Of a DNA stretch of 64,000 nucleotides, positions 35,151-44,365 are shown piece after piece. Source of the stretch: Nitrospira sp. (GTDB lineage Bacteria; Nitrospirota; Nitrospiria; Nitrospirales; Nitrospiraceae); the NCBI GenBank assembly GCA_037045225.1, contig JBAOHZ010000009.1, positions 1,178,001 to 1,242,000 of the forward strand, in the 5' to 3' direction. The notes below the pieces were generated by a model. The model did no database searches, was not told the DNA's origin, and saw only the letters and a program-made list of their open reading frames with translations. The stretch's first letter is position 1. Each line of letters begins with the position of its first letter. A program made the translations under genes and the position numbers.

Positions 35151-36137
35151 CTACGGAAGCATTTCGCTGACCGGCGGAGCCACCGTGCTGGTGGAACCGG
35201 ATGGAGCCATCGGCGACAGCAAGTAGTATTCGCTGGCCGACGGGGCCACGGTGCTCGTGGGACCGGACGGCGATAGGTTTGAGGGTGATATAAATGGGCT
35301 CACCGGGGAGGATACGGCAGCTCGCGAGCCAGAGAGGACACTATTGGGTCGCCACACACTCACCGGAAACCTCGTTTGAACAAATCCCCATATGGGCGTG
35401 CTAACCGCCACCGTCGTCGCCCCGCTCGCGACCGTTCCTAACGGCGTTGTGACGGTGAAGGTATAGGTCCCCGGTGGGACGGTTGCAGCGACCGCGAGGG
35501 CGAGTGACAGGCTGGTGTCAGTCGCTCCGGCCTGTAAACTGCCGGTGATGCCCGCATGGGAGAATGTCACGCTGGTAGCCTGTAACAGACCAGTCCCAGT
35601 CACGGTTGCCGGCACCTTCATGCCTTGTCCCATCTTGGTTGGTGTAATGCTGGTGATGGTAGGGGCCCCGAGCACCGTAAAGGGCTGCGGGCTATTGGCC
35701 GTGCCGGCCGTGGTGGTGACAGACACCGACCCCGTGGTGGCGCTTGCCGGTACAGTCACCGTTAATCGGTTGGGAGTGGCTGCGGTGACGGTGGTGGCGA
35801 TACCGTTAAACTTAACGGTGTTGTTGGCGGGGGTGGCGCTAAAACCGTAGCCTTGGATGACAACCAACGTAGTGGCGGAGCCCTTGTTAGGCGCAGTGAG
35901 ATAGATCCCGATGCCGCTTCCTGGCGGCGTAAAGCGATCGATGGACAGGAGATTGCCAACTGCATCGTAATTGTAGACAGCGAGTGCGCCCGTGCTATCG
36001 GTCACGCTGGTGAGACGACCCTGGTCGTCGTACAGATACTGGGCTTGATCTGCGTAACTTAATGATAAGACGGAAGTTGCGAGACCAATTTGAATTAACA
36101 AGCCCAAGATTTCTCGCTTAAGTGAGACTCGTAGCAT
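35151..36137 (-). CDS. Exported YD-repeat and IPT/TIG-like protein
   Basis: About 328 residues with an N-terminal signal or anchor helix (EILGLLIQIGLATSVLSLSYA). Two YD repeats follow (YLYDDQGRLTSVTDSTG and YNYDAVGNLLSIDRF), then two immunoglobulin-like IPT/TIG domains (GSATTLVVIQGYGFSATPAN and PTITSITPTKMGQGMKV). The C-terminal 70 residues are Ser/Pro-rich with a duplicated SGPTSTVAPSASEYYLLSPM-type unit. It looks like a short secreted relative of the Rhs proteins, perhaps an adhesin. ATG 36137 is preferred over GTG 36140 by ribosome-site spacing. Confidence 0.75.
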   Translation of the reverse strand: MLRVSLKREILGLLIQIGLATSVLSLSYADQAQYLYDDQGRLTSVTDSTGALAVYNYDAVGNLLSIDRFTPPGSGIGIYLTAPNKGSATTLVVIQGYGFSATPANNTVKFNGIATTVTAATPNRLTVTVPASATTGSVSVTTTAGTANSPQPFTVLGAPTITSITPTKMGQGMKVPATVTGTGLLQATSVTFSHAGITGSLQAGATDTSLSLALAVAATVPPGTYTFTVTTPLGTVASGATTVAVSTPIWGFVQTRFPVSVWRPNSVLSGSRAAVSSPVSPFISPSNLSPSGPTSTVAPSASEYYLLSPMAPSGSTSTVAPPVSEMLP

Positions 36138-36282
36138 CACAATTTCTCCTCACGTTTTGAGCCGAACCTCCTCACCTTGACTGGGTAAAACCAATTATTA
36201 CCACTCTCGGCCGCTCTAGTCCCTGCAAGAGAAAATAAGTTCGTTGTCCGTGGGGGTTATGGGTCAAAAACGTTGGTGACCT

Positions 36283-36771
36283 CTATTTTTTTGCCTTGAG
36301 CTTCCCATTTTGAGGATGGGTCCCACCCGCATTTTGATTACTCCACTCCATCGGGGTCGGAGGAAGAGCCGATCCATTCTGCTCAAACTCTAATTGCGTT
36401 CCAATGAACCATCTGTCCAGTAGTCCACCACCAGGACGATATTCACTATCTCCCCACGAGGCCTCGGCCTTCATGACACTGCCGTCAGCATTCACATACT
36501 CAAAAATGTTGTGGCGCCATCTGCGCTCAAGAAACTCAGAGGTGCAGGCGATTCCTTCCCCAGACACTTTAATCACAAGAAAAAAACCCTGCCGTTCAAT
36601 AACCTGACAAGATGCATCCAAATAACGCAGGGTCACCCACCCCTTGTATCCCGGCGGAAGTTCCCACTTCACCGGCAATCCAACACCACCAGGCAATGCC
36701 AATAACCCGACAAGGATCAGCATCGCTGCAACTACAATCACTAAATAGAAGGTCAACGATCGCTTCATCAT
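36283..36771 (-). CDS. Membrane-anchored protein, candidate immunity to the orphan Rhs tip
   Basis: 162 residues: one N-terminal helix (LTFYLVIVVAAMLILVGLLAL), then an extracytoplasmic domain beginning LPPGYKGWVTLRYLDASC, GFFLVIKVSGEGIACTSEFL, which resembles the DUF6843 family from memory. It starts 10 bp after the stop of the orphan Rhs unit on the same strand, the position normally held by an immunity gene. Immunity is inferred from position only. Confidence 0.65.
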   Translation of the reverse strand: MMKRSLTFYLVIVVAAMLILVGLLALPGGVGLPVKWELPPGYKGWVTLRYLDASCQVIERQGFFLVIKVSGEGIACTSEFLERRWRHNIFEYVNADGSVMKAEASWGDSEYRPGGGLLDRWFIGTQLEFEQNGSALPPTPMEWSNQNAGGTHPQNGKLKAKK

Positions 36772-36781
36772 CTTGCCCTTA

Positions 36782-38467
36782 TCATCGCCCCGGAACCGGT
36801 AAGGGCTGTGGGCCGTTCCCTAGATCTCCGACCCAGCCAGGAGTGCGATAATCGTAGACTTGAGTAGGACCGTTTGGCCCTCCGTACTGCCAGATTTCGT
36901 AATTCGGGAAAGTGGTACCAGCAGCCGAGGTGACACTGGCAGAACCGTCTGATTTTTCAAAGATTGCAAAGTGGTATTTAAGTGGCCATGGTGGAATATG
37001 GAATCCGTTGATGGCTTCGCACTCAAACTTGATCTTTCGTCCACCAAGGGGTACATGGCTAACACGGGCTGAGCAGCTACCCAGTTCACCCGGTAGACTG
37101 ACCCCAAACTTGCTTTTCGAAATGCCCGCAGCATTTTTTACTTTCGCATCACTGCCGAGGAGCTGGCGCGTCCGGAAAGTTCCGCCAGCGGAGTCAGGCC
37201 CGCGATTATCGCCATACCCGAAGACCAAAACATCTTTGTCTGGAATATAGGCATCAACGCAGTACCGCAGACCAGAACCTCCCGGATCCATGCAAAGACC
37301 ACGGACATCACTATAGTTAATAGGGCTATTGCCGACGTAGGCGTACAGGTTTACATCGCCAGCTGAAAATCCAATAGGGTCTTCGCCTAAGAATCGATGA
37401 ACTTTAGGGTCATAGTATCGCGCCCTGAAATAGTAAAGGCTGGTCGCATCACTCTCACGCCCGGTATATTGGAATGGGTTTGTTGAAATTCCCGTGATCG
37501 TCGTCGCACCATTTGGCTCAAAGGTGTATGCGGTCTGTGTCGCACCGTTAATGTCTGTAAGTACCACTGAGCTTCCCAATGCATCCGTCTGATAGAACTC
37601 ATCGCCCGCTGCATGTCTCCGAATGAATGGCTCATCAATGCTGAGGCTTCGGATGTATGTAGCGGTTGGCGTACTGCCAGAAAGCTCGGCCAGGATGTCC
37701 ACCCCGTCGTACCAGAATCCGGTCGTCGTGCCGTTGATGGTCTTGCTCTTCCGGCGTCCCAACCCGTCGTACGCGAAGCTCGCCGTGAGTCCAGTCCGAC
37801 TCATTCCGGTCAGTCTGTTTCTGGTATCCCACGTATAGGTCGTCGTCACTCCGGCTTGCGTCTCGGTCGCTAGATTGCCATTGCCGTCATACGTCAGATT
37901 CGTCGTGGCACTATTCCAACGCGTCAGCTCATTCGCAACATCATAGGCAATGTTGGCAGCGGCCACGGCCGTTGGCAGATTTGATGCCGCGGCATTCTGT
38001 CGCACCTGCGTGATCCGGTTTCCACCCTTGTCATAGGTGTACGTAAGCGCTTCAATCGTCGTCGGCGTCTTCACATGTCCAATCGTGAGTAGCCGATTGG
38101 CATTGTCGTACCCGTAGCTGGTTACGACCCCATTCGGATAAGTCAGAGACGTTCTTCGCCCTGCATTGTCGTACGCCAGGGTCACGGTCTGTGAACCCTG
38201 AGTGACGGTCTTCAGGCGAGAATTCTTATCATAGGTGTAGCTGGTCTCTGGCTGTCCTGTTGTACTGAGTTTGAGCCGTCGTCCAATCTCATCGTACTCG
38301 ACAGTTACGGTACCGGGTGCGGTGGTCTCTTGTACGCGCGGATGATGGCCGCTGCTCACCGTGTCGTAAGTCCAGTTGATCGTGCCGCCGACCGAATCGT
38401 TGACGCCGGTGAGGCGGTTGATCGCATCGCGATCAAGGTCAATTTCCTCAGGCTCATACCAGTTCAA
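36782..38467 (-). CDS. Orphan Rhs C-terminal unit with its own toxin tip
   Basis: 561 codons from a TTG. Residues 14-391 are YD repeats and the Rhs core, ending at YSDVRGL; they align with the full-length Rhs gene at 38864 without gaps for about 740 bp. Residues 392-561 form a different tip, with VFGYGDNRGPDSAGGTF, LGSCSARVSHVPLGGRKIKF and NYEIWQYGG, which I do not recognise. The open frame begins exactly where homology to the full-length gene begins (DAINRLT) and no good ribosome site is seen, so it is probably a silent tip cassette that can be exchanged by recombination. Confidence 0.75.
   Translation of the reverse strand: MNWYEPEEIDLDRDAINRLTGVNDSVGGTINWTYDTVSSGHHPRVQETTAPGTVTVEYDEIGRRLKLSTTGQPETSYTYDKNSRLKTVTQGSQTVTLAYDNAGRRTSLTYPNGVVTSYGYDNANRLLTIGHVKTPTTIEALTYTYDKGGNRITQVRQNAAASNLPTAVAAANIAYDVANELTRWNSATTNLTYDGNGNLATETQAGVTTTYTWDTRNRLTGMSRTGLTASFAYDGLGRRKSKTINGTTTGFWYDGVDILAELSGSTPTATYIRSLSIDEPFIRRHAAGDEFYQTDALGSSVVLTDINGATQTAYTFEPNGATTITGISTNPFQYTGRESDATSLYYFRARYYDPKVHRFLGEDPIGFSAGDVNLYAYVGNSPINYSDVRGLCMDPGGSGLRYCVDAYIPDKDVLVFGYGDNRGPDSAGGTFRTRQLLGSDAKVKNAAGISKSKFGVSLPGELGSCSARVSHVPLGGRKIKFECEAINGFHIPPWPLKYHFAIFEKSDGSASVTSAAGTTFPNYEIWQYGGPNGPTQVYDYRTPGWVGDLGNGPQPLPVPGR
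37690..38429. repeat. Direct repeat shared by the two Rhs genes (other copy 39739-40478)
   Basis: The orphan unit and the full-length Rhs gene are nearly identical here at a constant offset of 2049 bp with no insertions or deletions that I could find. Similarity falls off to the left of 37690 and stops abruptly at 38429. It can support homologous recombination that would swap the tip and immunity gene of the full-length protein. Confidence 0.8.
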
Positions 38468-38519
38468 CGCAGCCTCATTTCACAGACGCACAAGTAACAG
38501 CGAAAGGCGAACCATTTGC

Positions 38520-38861
38520 TCAAAATCCGCCTCTCCCCAATACCCACATACAAAGTCCGGCATAGCCGAGTGCGATTGGGATGTAGAACCATAAATACTT
38601 TAAGTACTTAGCCCTGATTCTGACGATGAGACTTTTTCGGACTTCCTGATCGTCATTCGCCAACGCTTGTGTTTCCTCTCGTGTGTAATTCAACCGCATC
38701 ACGAAAAGACCTAAAGGTATAAAAAGTGTGACATATATCCATTTCTCCCAGAACGAAGCCTCATCGGCACGAAACACCATTAATCCAGGTCCGAGGGTAA
38801 TGGATGAAATGGCAAGAGCGAGATATAAATAGCTTTCATATTTTGGTTTGGATGGCTTCAA
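38520..38861 (-). CDS. Small integral membrane protein, candidate immunity to the Rhs tip
   Basis: 113 residues from a TTG at 38861, two bases after the Rhs stop codon, so translation is coupled. Four hydrophobic segments: YLYLALAISSITLGPGLMVF, WIYVTLFIPLGLFVM, and the pair YLKYLWFYIPIALGYAGLCM. A charged cytoplasmic loop (NYTREETQALANDDQEVRK) lies between. No family recognised. A membrane protein directly behind a hydrophobic toxin tip fits the pattern of immunity to pore-forming toxins; this is inference. Confidence 0.65.
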   Translation of the reverse strand: MKPSKPKYESYLYLALAISSITLGPGLMVFRADEASFWEKWIYVTLFIPLGLFVMRLNYTREETQALANDDQEVRKSLIVRIRAKYLKYLWFYIPIALGYAGLCMWVLGRGGF

Positions 38862-38863
38862 TT

Positions 38864-41800
38864 CTACGGCGTTCCTATTTGGCCGCCGATAGTAGACAGT
38901 ATGAGTGGTAAGCCGACTGCGCCGGCACTTCCTAATCCAGAACCTAATGCATTTGCGATCGGTGCTGAAAGAGCATCCCCAAGGCCAGTACGGATTGCCA
39001 CTTGAGCAGCTGTTCTATAAGCAGCGCCAATACCACCTCCAATAAATGCGCCAACCGCTGATCCAAAATTGAGCGTTTTTCTTCCCGTTATCCACTGCGC
39101 AACAAGATTGTTAATGCCGGCAATATGTGAACCGAGAACTGCAGAAGGTGGAGCTAATGGACCAAGACTGAGAATAAATCCCTGGGCAGCTCCACCCAAC
39201 ACTCCTACTCCCGTGACCACGGCAAAGGCGAGCGGATTAGACCCAGGAGTTATACCTTGGGCGATGGCACCACTTGCAGCACCGATGCCGCCGAATAAAG
39301 CTCCCCCTAAAGCAGCAACAGCTTGAGGGGAAATTAGTCCAGATGGATCTGCGTAAGAAACAGGATCGTTCAGACTATATGCATACCGATTCAAACTTTC
39401 CGGAATAAGGTAATTGCCAGAAAATGGATCTTCTCCCATGAATCGCTGTATCCTCGGACTGTAATATCGGGCTCGATAGTACAAGAGCCCCGTGCCATCA
39501 TTCTCTCGTCCGGTGTACTGAAATGCATTGGAGCTAGCGGTCCCGGTCTGGGTCGTGTTCCCGAAAGGCTCATACGTGTACGTGGTCTGAGCTGTCCCGG
39601 CTGAGTTGGTCAACACGAGCGAGCTTCCTAACGCATCTGTTTCATAAAACTCATCACTGGCGCTTTTGCGAATGTAGGGCTCGTCGATACTCAGTCCACG
39701 AATGTAGGTCGCTGAGGGCGTGGCCCCCGTGAGTTCGGCATAGATGTCGCTGCCGTCGTACCAGAATCCGGTCGTCGTGCCGTTGATGGTCTTGCTCTTC
39801 CGGCGTCCCAACCCGTCGTACGCGAAGCTCGCCGTGAGTCCGGTCCGACTGATTCCGGTCAGTCTGTTTCTGACATCCCACGTATAGGTCGTCGTCACTC
39901 CGGCTTGCGTCTGGGTCGTGAGGTTCCCATTTGCATCGTACGTCAGATTCGTCGTGGCGCTGTTCCAACGTGTGAGTTCGTTTGCCGCATCATAGGCGAC
40001 ATTGGCCGCAGCTATCGCCGTTGGCAGATTCGACGCCGCAGCATTCTGTCGTAATTGCGTGATCCGGTTTCCACCCTTGTCGTACGTATACGTGAGCGCC
40101 TCAATCGTCGTCGGCGCCTTCACATGTCCAATCGTGAGTAGCCGATTGGCATTGTCGTAGCCGTAGCTGGTTACGACCCCATTCGGATAGGTCAGGGACG
40201 TTCTTCGCCCTGCATTGTCGTACGTCAGGGTCACGGTCTGTGACCCCTGAGTGACGGTCTTCAGGCGAGAATTCTTATCATAGGTGTAGCTGGTCTCCGG
40301 CTGTCCTGTTGCACTGAGTTTGAGCCGTCGTCCAATCTCATTGTACTCGACGGTTACGGTACCGGGTGCGGTGGTCTCTTGTACGCGCGGATGATGGCCG
40401 CTGCTCACCGTGTCGTAAGTCCAGTTGATCGTGCCGCCGATCGAATCGCTGACGCTCGTGAGGCGATTGATCGCATCGTAACCGAAGGTTGCCGTGGCGC
40501 CGGGATAGGTCGCGCCGGTTCGGCGGTTCAACGCGTCATAGACGAACGTGCTCGTCTGATTTTTTCGATCCTTGAACTGAGTCAGGTTTCCCAGCCGGTC
40601 ATACTGATAGGTCTCCTGCCTGTTCAGGGCATCCTTTCGCACCGTGAGCCGGTCCATCTCATCGTACGTGTAGGTGGTCGTCTGATTCTTGGCATCCGTC
40701 ACGGTGAGCACATTGCCGTTGTTGTCATAGCTCAAACTGGTGAGCCCTCCAATGCCATCCTGGATTTTCGTCACCCGGTTCAGATTGTCATAGCTGAAGC
40801 GACTGTGTTGGCCTCTGGGATCGATAAGGAGAATAAGTCGGGACACGGCATCGTAGAGTCGAGTGGTCACATTGGAGAGCGCATCCGTCGTCGTGGTCAA
40901 ATTGCCTTGTGTATCGTAGGCGAAGCTGGTGACGTGGGTTAAGGGATCTGTGATAGTCGTCGGCTGTCCGACGGTACTGTACTGAATGACGGTTTGTTTG
41001 GCCTCGGGGTCGGTGATCGTCGTGGTCCGTGCCGAGTCATTATAGGCAAACGTCGTCACATTGGCGGGGCTGAGCGCATCCGTAATGGTCGCAAGCCGGT
41101 TGTACGTCGATTCATAGGTAAACGTCGTGGTGTTGTTCTCCGAATCCTTGATGGTGAGCACGTTCCCCATGCTGTCGTAGGTGAATTCAGTCCGTCTGGA
41201 CAGCGGGTCGACGACCGCCGTGAGTGTGTTGGTACCGATGTCTCGCTCGTAATTGGTGATCGCGGATCCCGGTCGCTCGACCTGCGTCACGTATTGCGAC
41301 GCATTTATACGATGGATGGTGACGTTCCCTCTAGGATCGGTGACATTGGTTTGCGTCACCGTTTGACCGGCCAATGTATAGGCAAACGTATAGGCACCGC
41401 CGTTGGCGAGTATCTGTTTGGCCACCCGGCCATTCAAATCATATTCATTGCGCAAGTAGGTAATACCGCGAGCATCGGTAATGGAGAGCATGCCTTCATT
41501 CCAGTAGTAGGCCTGCGTGTATTCGCCATAGGTATAGGTTGTCACTCCGCCGCCGATATCGACCACCCGCGACAGGCGTCCATTCGAGCCGACGTAATAC
41601 ACGTAAGCCACCGTGCGGCCCAATGGGTCTGTAATGGTCGAGATGACATCGAATGGCGGAGACACATGCCCTCGGATGACCTGGGTGTACGTAAAGGTCA
41701 AGGCACGGCCGGACGGTTCTCGAATTTCTGTGACCCGATTGGCGGCATCGCGAATGATCTGAATGCGATTGTTGTAGCGATCGCGTTGTTCAACCAGCCA

Positions 41801-43357
41801 ACCGGCCGCATTAAAGGCGTAGACCATGCCATCTTTCCACCTGAGCTCCGCCGTGCTATTGGGAAACTTCGTGATCTCCGCACCCTTGAACATCGGGTAC
41901 ATGGCATTTCGATATTTCGTATCTGGATCTTGCGAGAACAGATAGCGGCTGAAATCGGGCATTTGGAGACGGAGCGCCGCCCCGACCACGGCCAGCTGAA
42001 TGTGGTAGTTGAAACTGCCCCCCTCGCCGAACGGGCCAATTCCTCCTGCTTGGCTTCGATAGGTTCGATTGATCACCACAGGTAAGCGGCCCGGAAGCAC
42101 CATGTCCGTCTTCTGCATGGTGAAGGCGCCTGTGGTCACGTCCACGGGGTCAGCCGTCGAACACGACTGACCATCTGCCGGACAGAGTGGGCTGATGGCG
42201 ACATTTTCCGCCGTCCAATAGACATAACAGAACGTCGGTTGGCCGACACCTGGGTCCGGAACAATTATTCGTCCGTCATCACTGACCCTACCGTACCCGG
42301 CTCGTTTCCACTGATGCGAGGCGGGATCGGGAGCGGGCGACTTCTCGTAGTACCACAGTTCCATGCGGGTGCCGGGGTCTTCCATGGATTCATTCGGCGC
42401 CAGGAAGGGAATCGGCGTGTTGGAGAACCCTCCCCCGGGACTCTCGAAGCTGACCAGATACACCGTACGAGGCGCCGCACGTGCAGGGAGACGAGGGACC
42501 CGATCCGGCGGCACGGCGGTGATGGAGACCTGTGTACGAGGCCGTCCATCTCCGCCCCGAATCGTGGCGCCCTCAGGAATGTCCAGCGTGACGCCCGGAA
42601 GGTGACGAGGCTGAACGACACTCTTCTTCCCGGGTGTGAGTGGAGCGAGAGCCGGATCTGTCTGGACGACCCAGATGGGATCCAGCAGCTCCGTGGCGGC
42701 TGTGGGAGAAATGTCTACTAACACCGGATCGACATGCAGGAGCCCACCTGGGGAACCGTCTTTCTGGCGCGTCCGATACGAGTCGAGCGACGCGAGGTCG
42801 ACTCGTACCAGTTGATGGCCAACCGGCGGCTTCGAAAAGACAAAGCGTCCCTTGGCATCGGTCTTGGCTTCTTGGTCTGCCAGTGTCACACGGGCTCCAT
42901 TCAACGGTTTGCCCGTTTCAGCGGAGAGCACAGAGCCAGTCAGGGAAGGCTTGTCGGATGACTGGTTCTGGTCGTTCAAAGGCATGACTTCTGAGGGAGA
43001 CGATGGTGCGGCCTGGATTTCGCCTAGGACTGGTATTGCGGGATTCGGGGTGCTGCGCGGTGATTCGTCTGCCTGTGCGTCGACAGCGGTGGTCGTGAGA
43101 AGGGCGAATGTGAGCACTACGAGGAGGAATCGAACGCCCTCCCACGGCGCGCGGACCAATGAGTGGGACGGGGGCTTCACGTGAGCCTCTAAGTCCACTG
43201 CCGACGGCCACGTCGCTGATGTCTGGCTTGCGATAGAACCGATTGAACGATTCTGAGAGGAAAGCTTCTGGAGAAAAACGGCGGAGCCTTGGCTCAAAGA
43301 GGGAGCTGCTGGAACGGAGCGACCATCTCGATACAGCGCCACCAACATTTCAAGCAT
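38864..43357 (-). CDS. Full-length Rhs/YD-repeat protein with hydrophobic C-terminal tip
   Basis: 1497 residues. Order: 74-residue N-terminal extension, membrane or signal helix 75-91, carboxypeptidase-regulatory-like beta domain about 138-200, DUF6531-type entry CSTADPVDVTTGAFTMQ near 399-415, more than 20 YD repeats, and the Rhs core ending YRARYYSPRIQRFMGEDP with YADPSGL near 1341. The last 156 residues form a glycine- and alanine-rich hydrophobic tip (GGALFGGIGAASGAIAQG, GSAVGAFIGGGIGAAYR). No PAAR or VgrG region, so export is likely Sec-dependent. GGAGGAG lies 6 bp before the ATG. A polymorphic toxin with a membrane-active tip is the best guess. Confidence 0.88.
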   Translation of the reverse strand: MLEMLVALYRDGRSVPAAPSLSQGSAVFLQKLSSQNRSIGSIASQTSATWPSAVDLEAHVKPPSHSLVRAPWEGVRFLLVVLTFALLTTTAVDAQADESPRSTPNPAIPVLGEIQAAPSSPSEVMPLNDQNQSSDKPSLTGSVLSAETGKPLNGARVTLADQEAKTDAKGRFVFSKPPVGHQLVRVDLASLDSYRTRQKDGSPGGLLHVDPVLVDISPTAATELLDPIWVVQTDPALAPLTPGKKSVVQPRHLPGVTLDIPEGATIRGGDGRPRTQVSITAVPPDRVPRLPARAAPRTVYLVSFESPGGGFSNTPIPFLAPNESMEDPGTRMELWYYEKSPAPDPASHQWKRAGYGRVSDDGRIIVPDPGVGQPTFCYVYWTAENVAISPLCPADGQSCSTADPVDVTTGAFTMQKTDMVLPGRLPVVINRTYRSQAGGIGPFGEGGSFNYHIQLAVVGAALRLQMPDFSRYLFSQDPDTKYRNAMYPMFKGAEITKFPNSTAELRWKDGMVYAFNAAGWLVEQRDRYNNRIQIIRDAANRVTEIREPSGRALTFTYTQVIRGHVSPPFDVISTITDPLGRTVAYVYYVGSNGRLSRVVDIGGGVTTYTYGEYTQAYYWNEGMLSITDARGITYLRNEYDLNGRVAKQILANGGAYTFAYTLAGQTVTQTNVTDPRGNVTIHRINASQYVTQVERPGSAITNYERDIGTNTLTAVVDPLSRRTEFTYDSMGNVLTIKDSENNTTTFTYESTYNRLATITDALSPANVTTFAYNDSARTTTITDPEAKQTVIQYSTVGQPTTITDPLTHVTSFAYDTQGNLTTTTDALSNVTTRLYDAVSRLILLIDPRGQHSRFSYDNLNRVTKIQDGIGGLTSLSYDNNGNVLTVTDAKNQTTTYTYDEMDRLTVRKDALNRQETYQYDRLGNLTQFKDRKNQTSTFVYDALNRRTGATYPGATATFGYDAINRLTSVSDSIGGTINWTYDTVSSGHHPRVQETTAPGTVTVEYNEIGRRLKLSATGQPETSYTYDKNSRLKTVTQGSQTVTLTYDNAGRRTSLTYPNGVVTSYGYDNANRLLTIGHVKAPTTIEALTYTYDKGGNRITQLRQNAAASNLPTAIAAANVAYDAANELTRWNSATTNLTYDANGNLTTQTQAGVTTTYTWDVRNRLTGISRTGLTASFAYDGLGRRKSKTINGTTTGFWYDGSDIYAELTGATPSATYIRGLSIDEPYIRKSASDEFYETDALGSSLVLTNSAGTAQTTYTYEPFGNTTQTGTASSNAFQYTGRENDGTGLLYYRARYYSPRIQRFMGEDPFSGNYLIPESLNRYAYSLNDPVSYADPSGLISPQAVAALGGALFGGIGAASGAIAQGITPGSNPLAFAVVTGVGVLGGAAQGFILSLGPLAPPSAVLGSHIAGINNLVAQWITGRKTLNFGSAVGAFIGGGIGAAYRTAAQVAIRTGLGDALSAPIANALGSGLGSAGAVGLPLILSTIGGQIGTP

Positions 43358-44249
43358 CGCAGACTCCTCCGTATATGACTACGTAGAGACACGACGAGCA
43401 TACTTGTAGGGGAAAAACTTATTCGATGCAATACTGCCAGATGGCCGTGGCAATAAAACGGAGACTGTCGCACATTGAAGCAGACATTCAGATGTATCCA
43501 CGGCTCCGAAACAGGACCCCTGCTGCGGGAGGGAGGTGTTCGAAAAAGTGAGAGAAGACTTTCCCCCATCTCTTTTGGCAGGATGCCGTTGGACCAGTCG
43601 TGCGGTGTGATCACATCACGATCCTTCCGAAAGAGGACGATACGGTTGCGACACCTCCAACACGCTCAGTCAGGATGGCATCGCAGGAATACCTACAAAG
43701 AAGGAGCGTGACCATCTCTGCGCCAGCGTGGATCTTCCGAACCTAACTCTCGTTCCATAAGAAAATCTGTCTCGCGCGTATGGTCTCTAGCGTATCGTTT
43801 TTGACTTCTTTGGGGACGTTTTTGGCCTCACTTCAGTGTAACGGTCTCCACCATGGTTGGTTGCTATTCGTTCGTTCGTGTTCCGATGTGCTGCTTCACG
43901 CATTCTGTTTGCAACAGACCCTTCCTGCTCCGATCCAGACATCGGACAGATACGTGACACAGGCTCTCGCTAAGGCCATTCGGCTCTAGTCAGTATTTTT
44001 CGGCCCTATCATGACGTTTTAGCAAAAACGTGCCATCGAATTGTCCATCTACGTAGTTGATCCTGATGATTGAGAAGAGATCGCTCCATGCTCCGTGTTC
44101 TGCACTACATTGATCGCCACGTTGTTTTGCTAAATCTGGCGCGGCTCTCACGAGCATCGCGCTGACAACTGTCGGAATATCCATGATGGGATCGCTGCCT
44201 GATACGTCGTGAGTTCCTTCGAATCGCAGTACGTGCTCGCCTGAAACTC
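43358..44249. other. Intergenic region between Rhs cargo and phage module
   Basis: About 890 bp of lower GC between divergent units. Open frames at 43475-43711, 43780-43989 (plus) and 43990-44334 (minus) lack ribosome sites; the last has a plausible C-terminal half (LFSIIRINYVDGQFDG) and cannot be fully excluded as a divergent regulator. Phage origin or packaging signals may lie here but I cannot point to one. Confidence 0.35.
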
Positions 44250-44285
44250 CTGTCCCCCAGTGTCCCCTACTGTCCCCCAGTGTCC
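44250..44285. repeat. Two 16-bp direct repeats upstream of the phage early genes
   Basis: CTGTCCCCCAGTGTCC occurs at 44250-44265 and 44270-44285, identical and 20 bp apart, and a partial CTGTCC-like unit lies between. They precede the HTH gene start by about 80 bp, so they may bind that protein or the replication initiator. Confidence 0.6.
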
Positions 44286-44365
44286 ACGAACGGGCTCTTT
44301 CACCACTCCGCGCCGATGCGTATGGTCCGCTCATACGTCGTGCGCTGAACCAAAGAGGAGACGCG

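Noticed and set aside
40500..41500. Possible CRISPR array because of regularly spaced repeats
   Set aside because: The periodicity is that of YD peptide repeats; units vary in sequence and lie in a single long reading frame.
40994..42085. 363-codon plus-strand frame opposite the Rhs gene
   Set aside because: Antisense to YD repeats; its regularity comes from the repeats on the other strand.
43990..44334. 114-codon minus-strand frame facing the phage early genes
   Set aside because: Its N-terminal half crosses the twin repeats and looks random; no ribosome site. The C-terminal half is plausible, so it is noted but not called.
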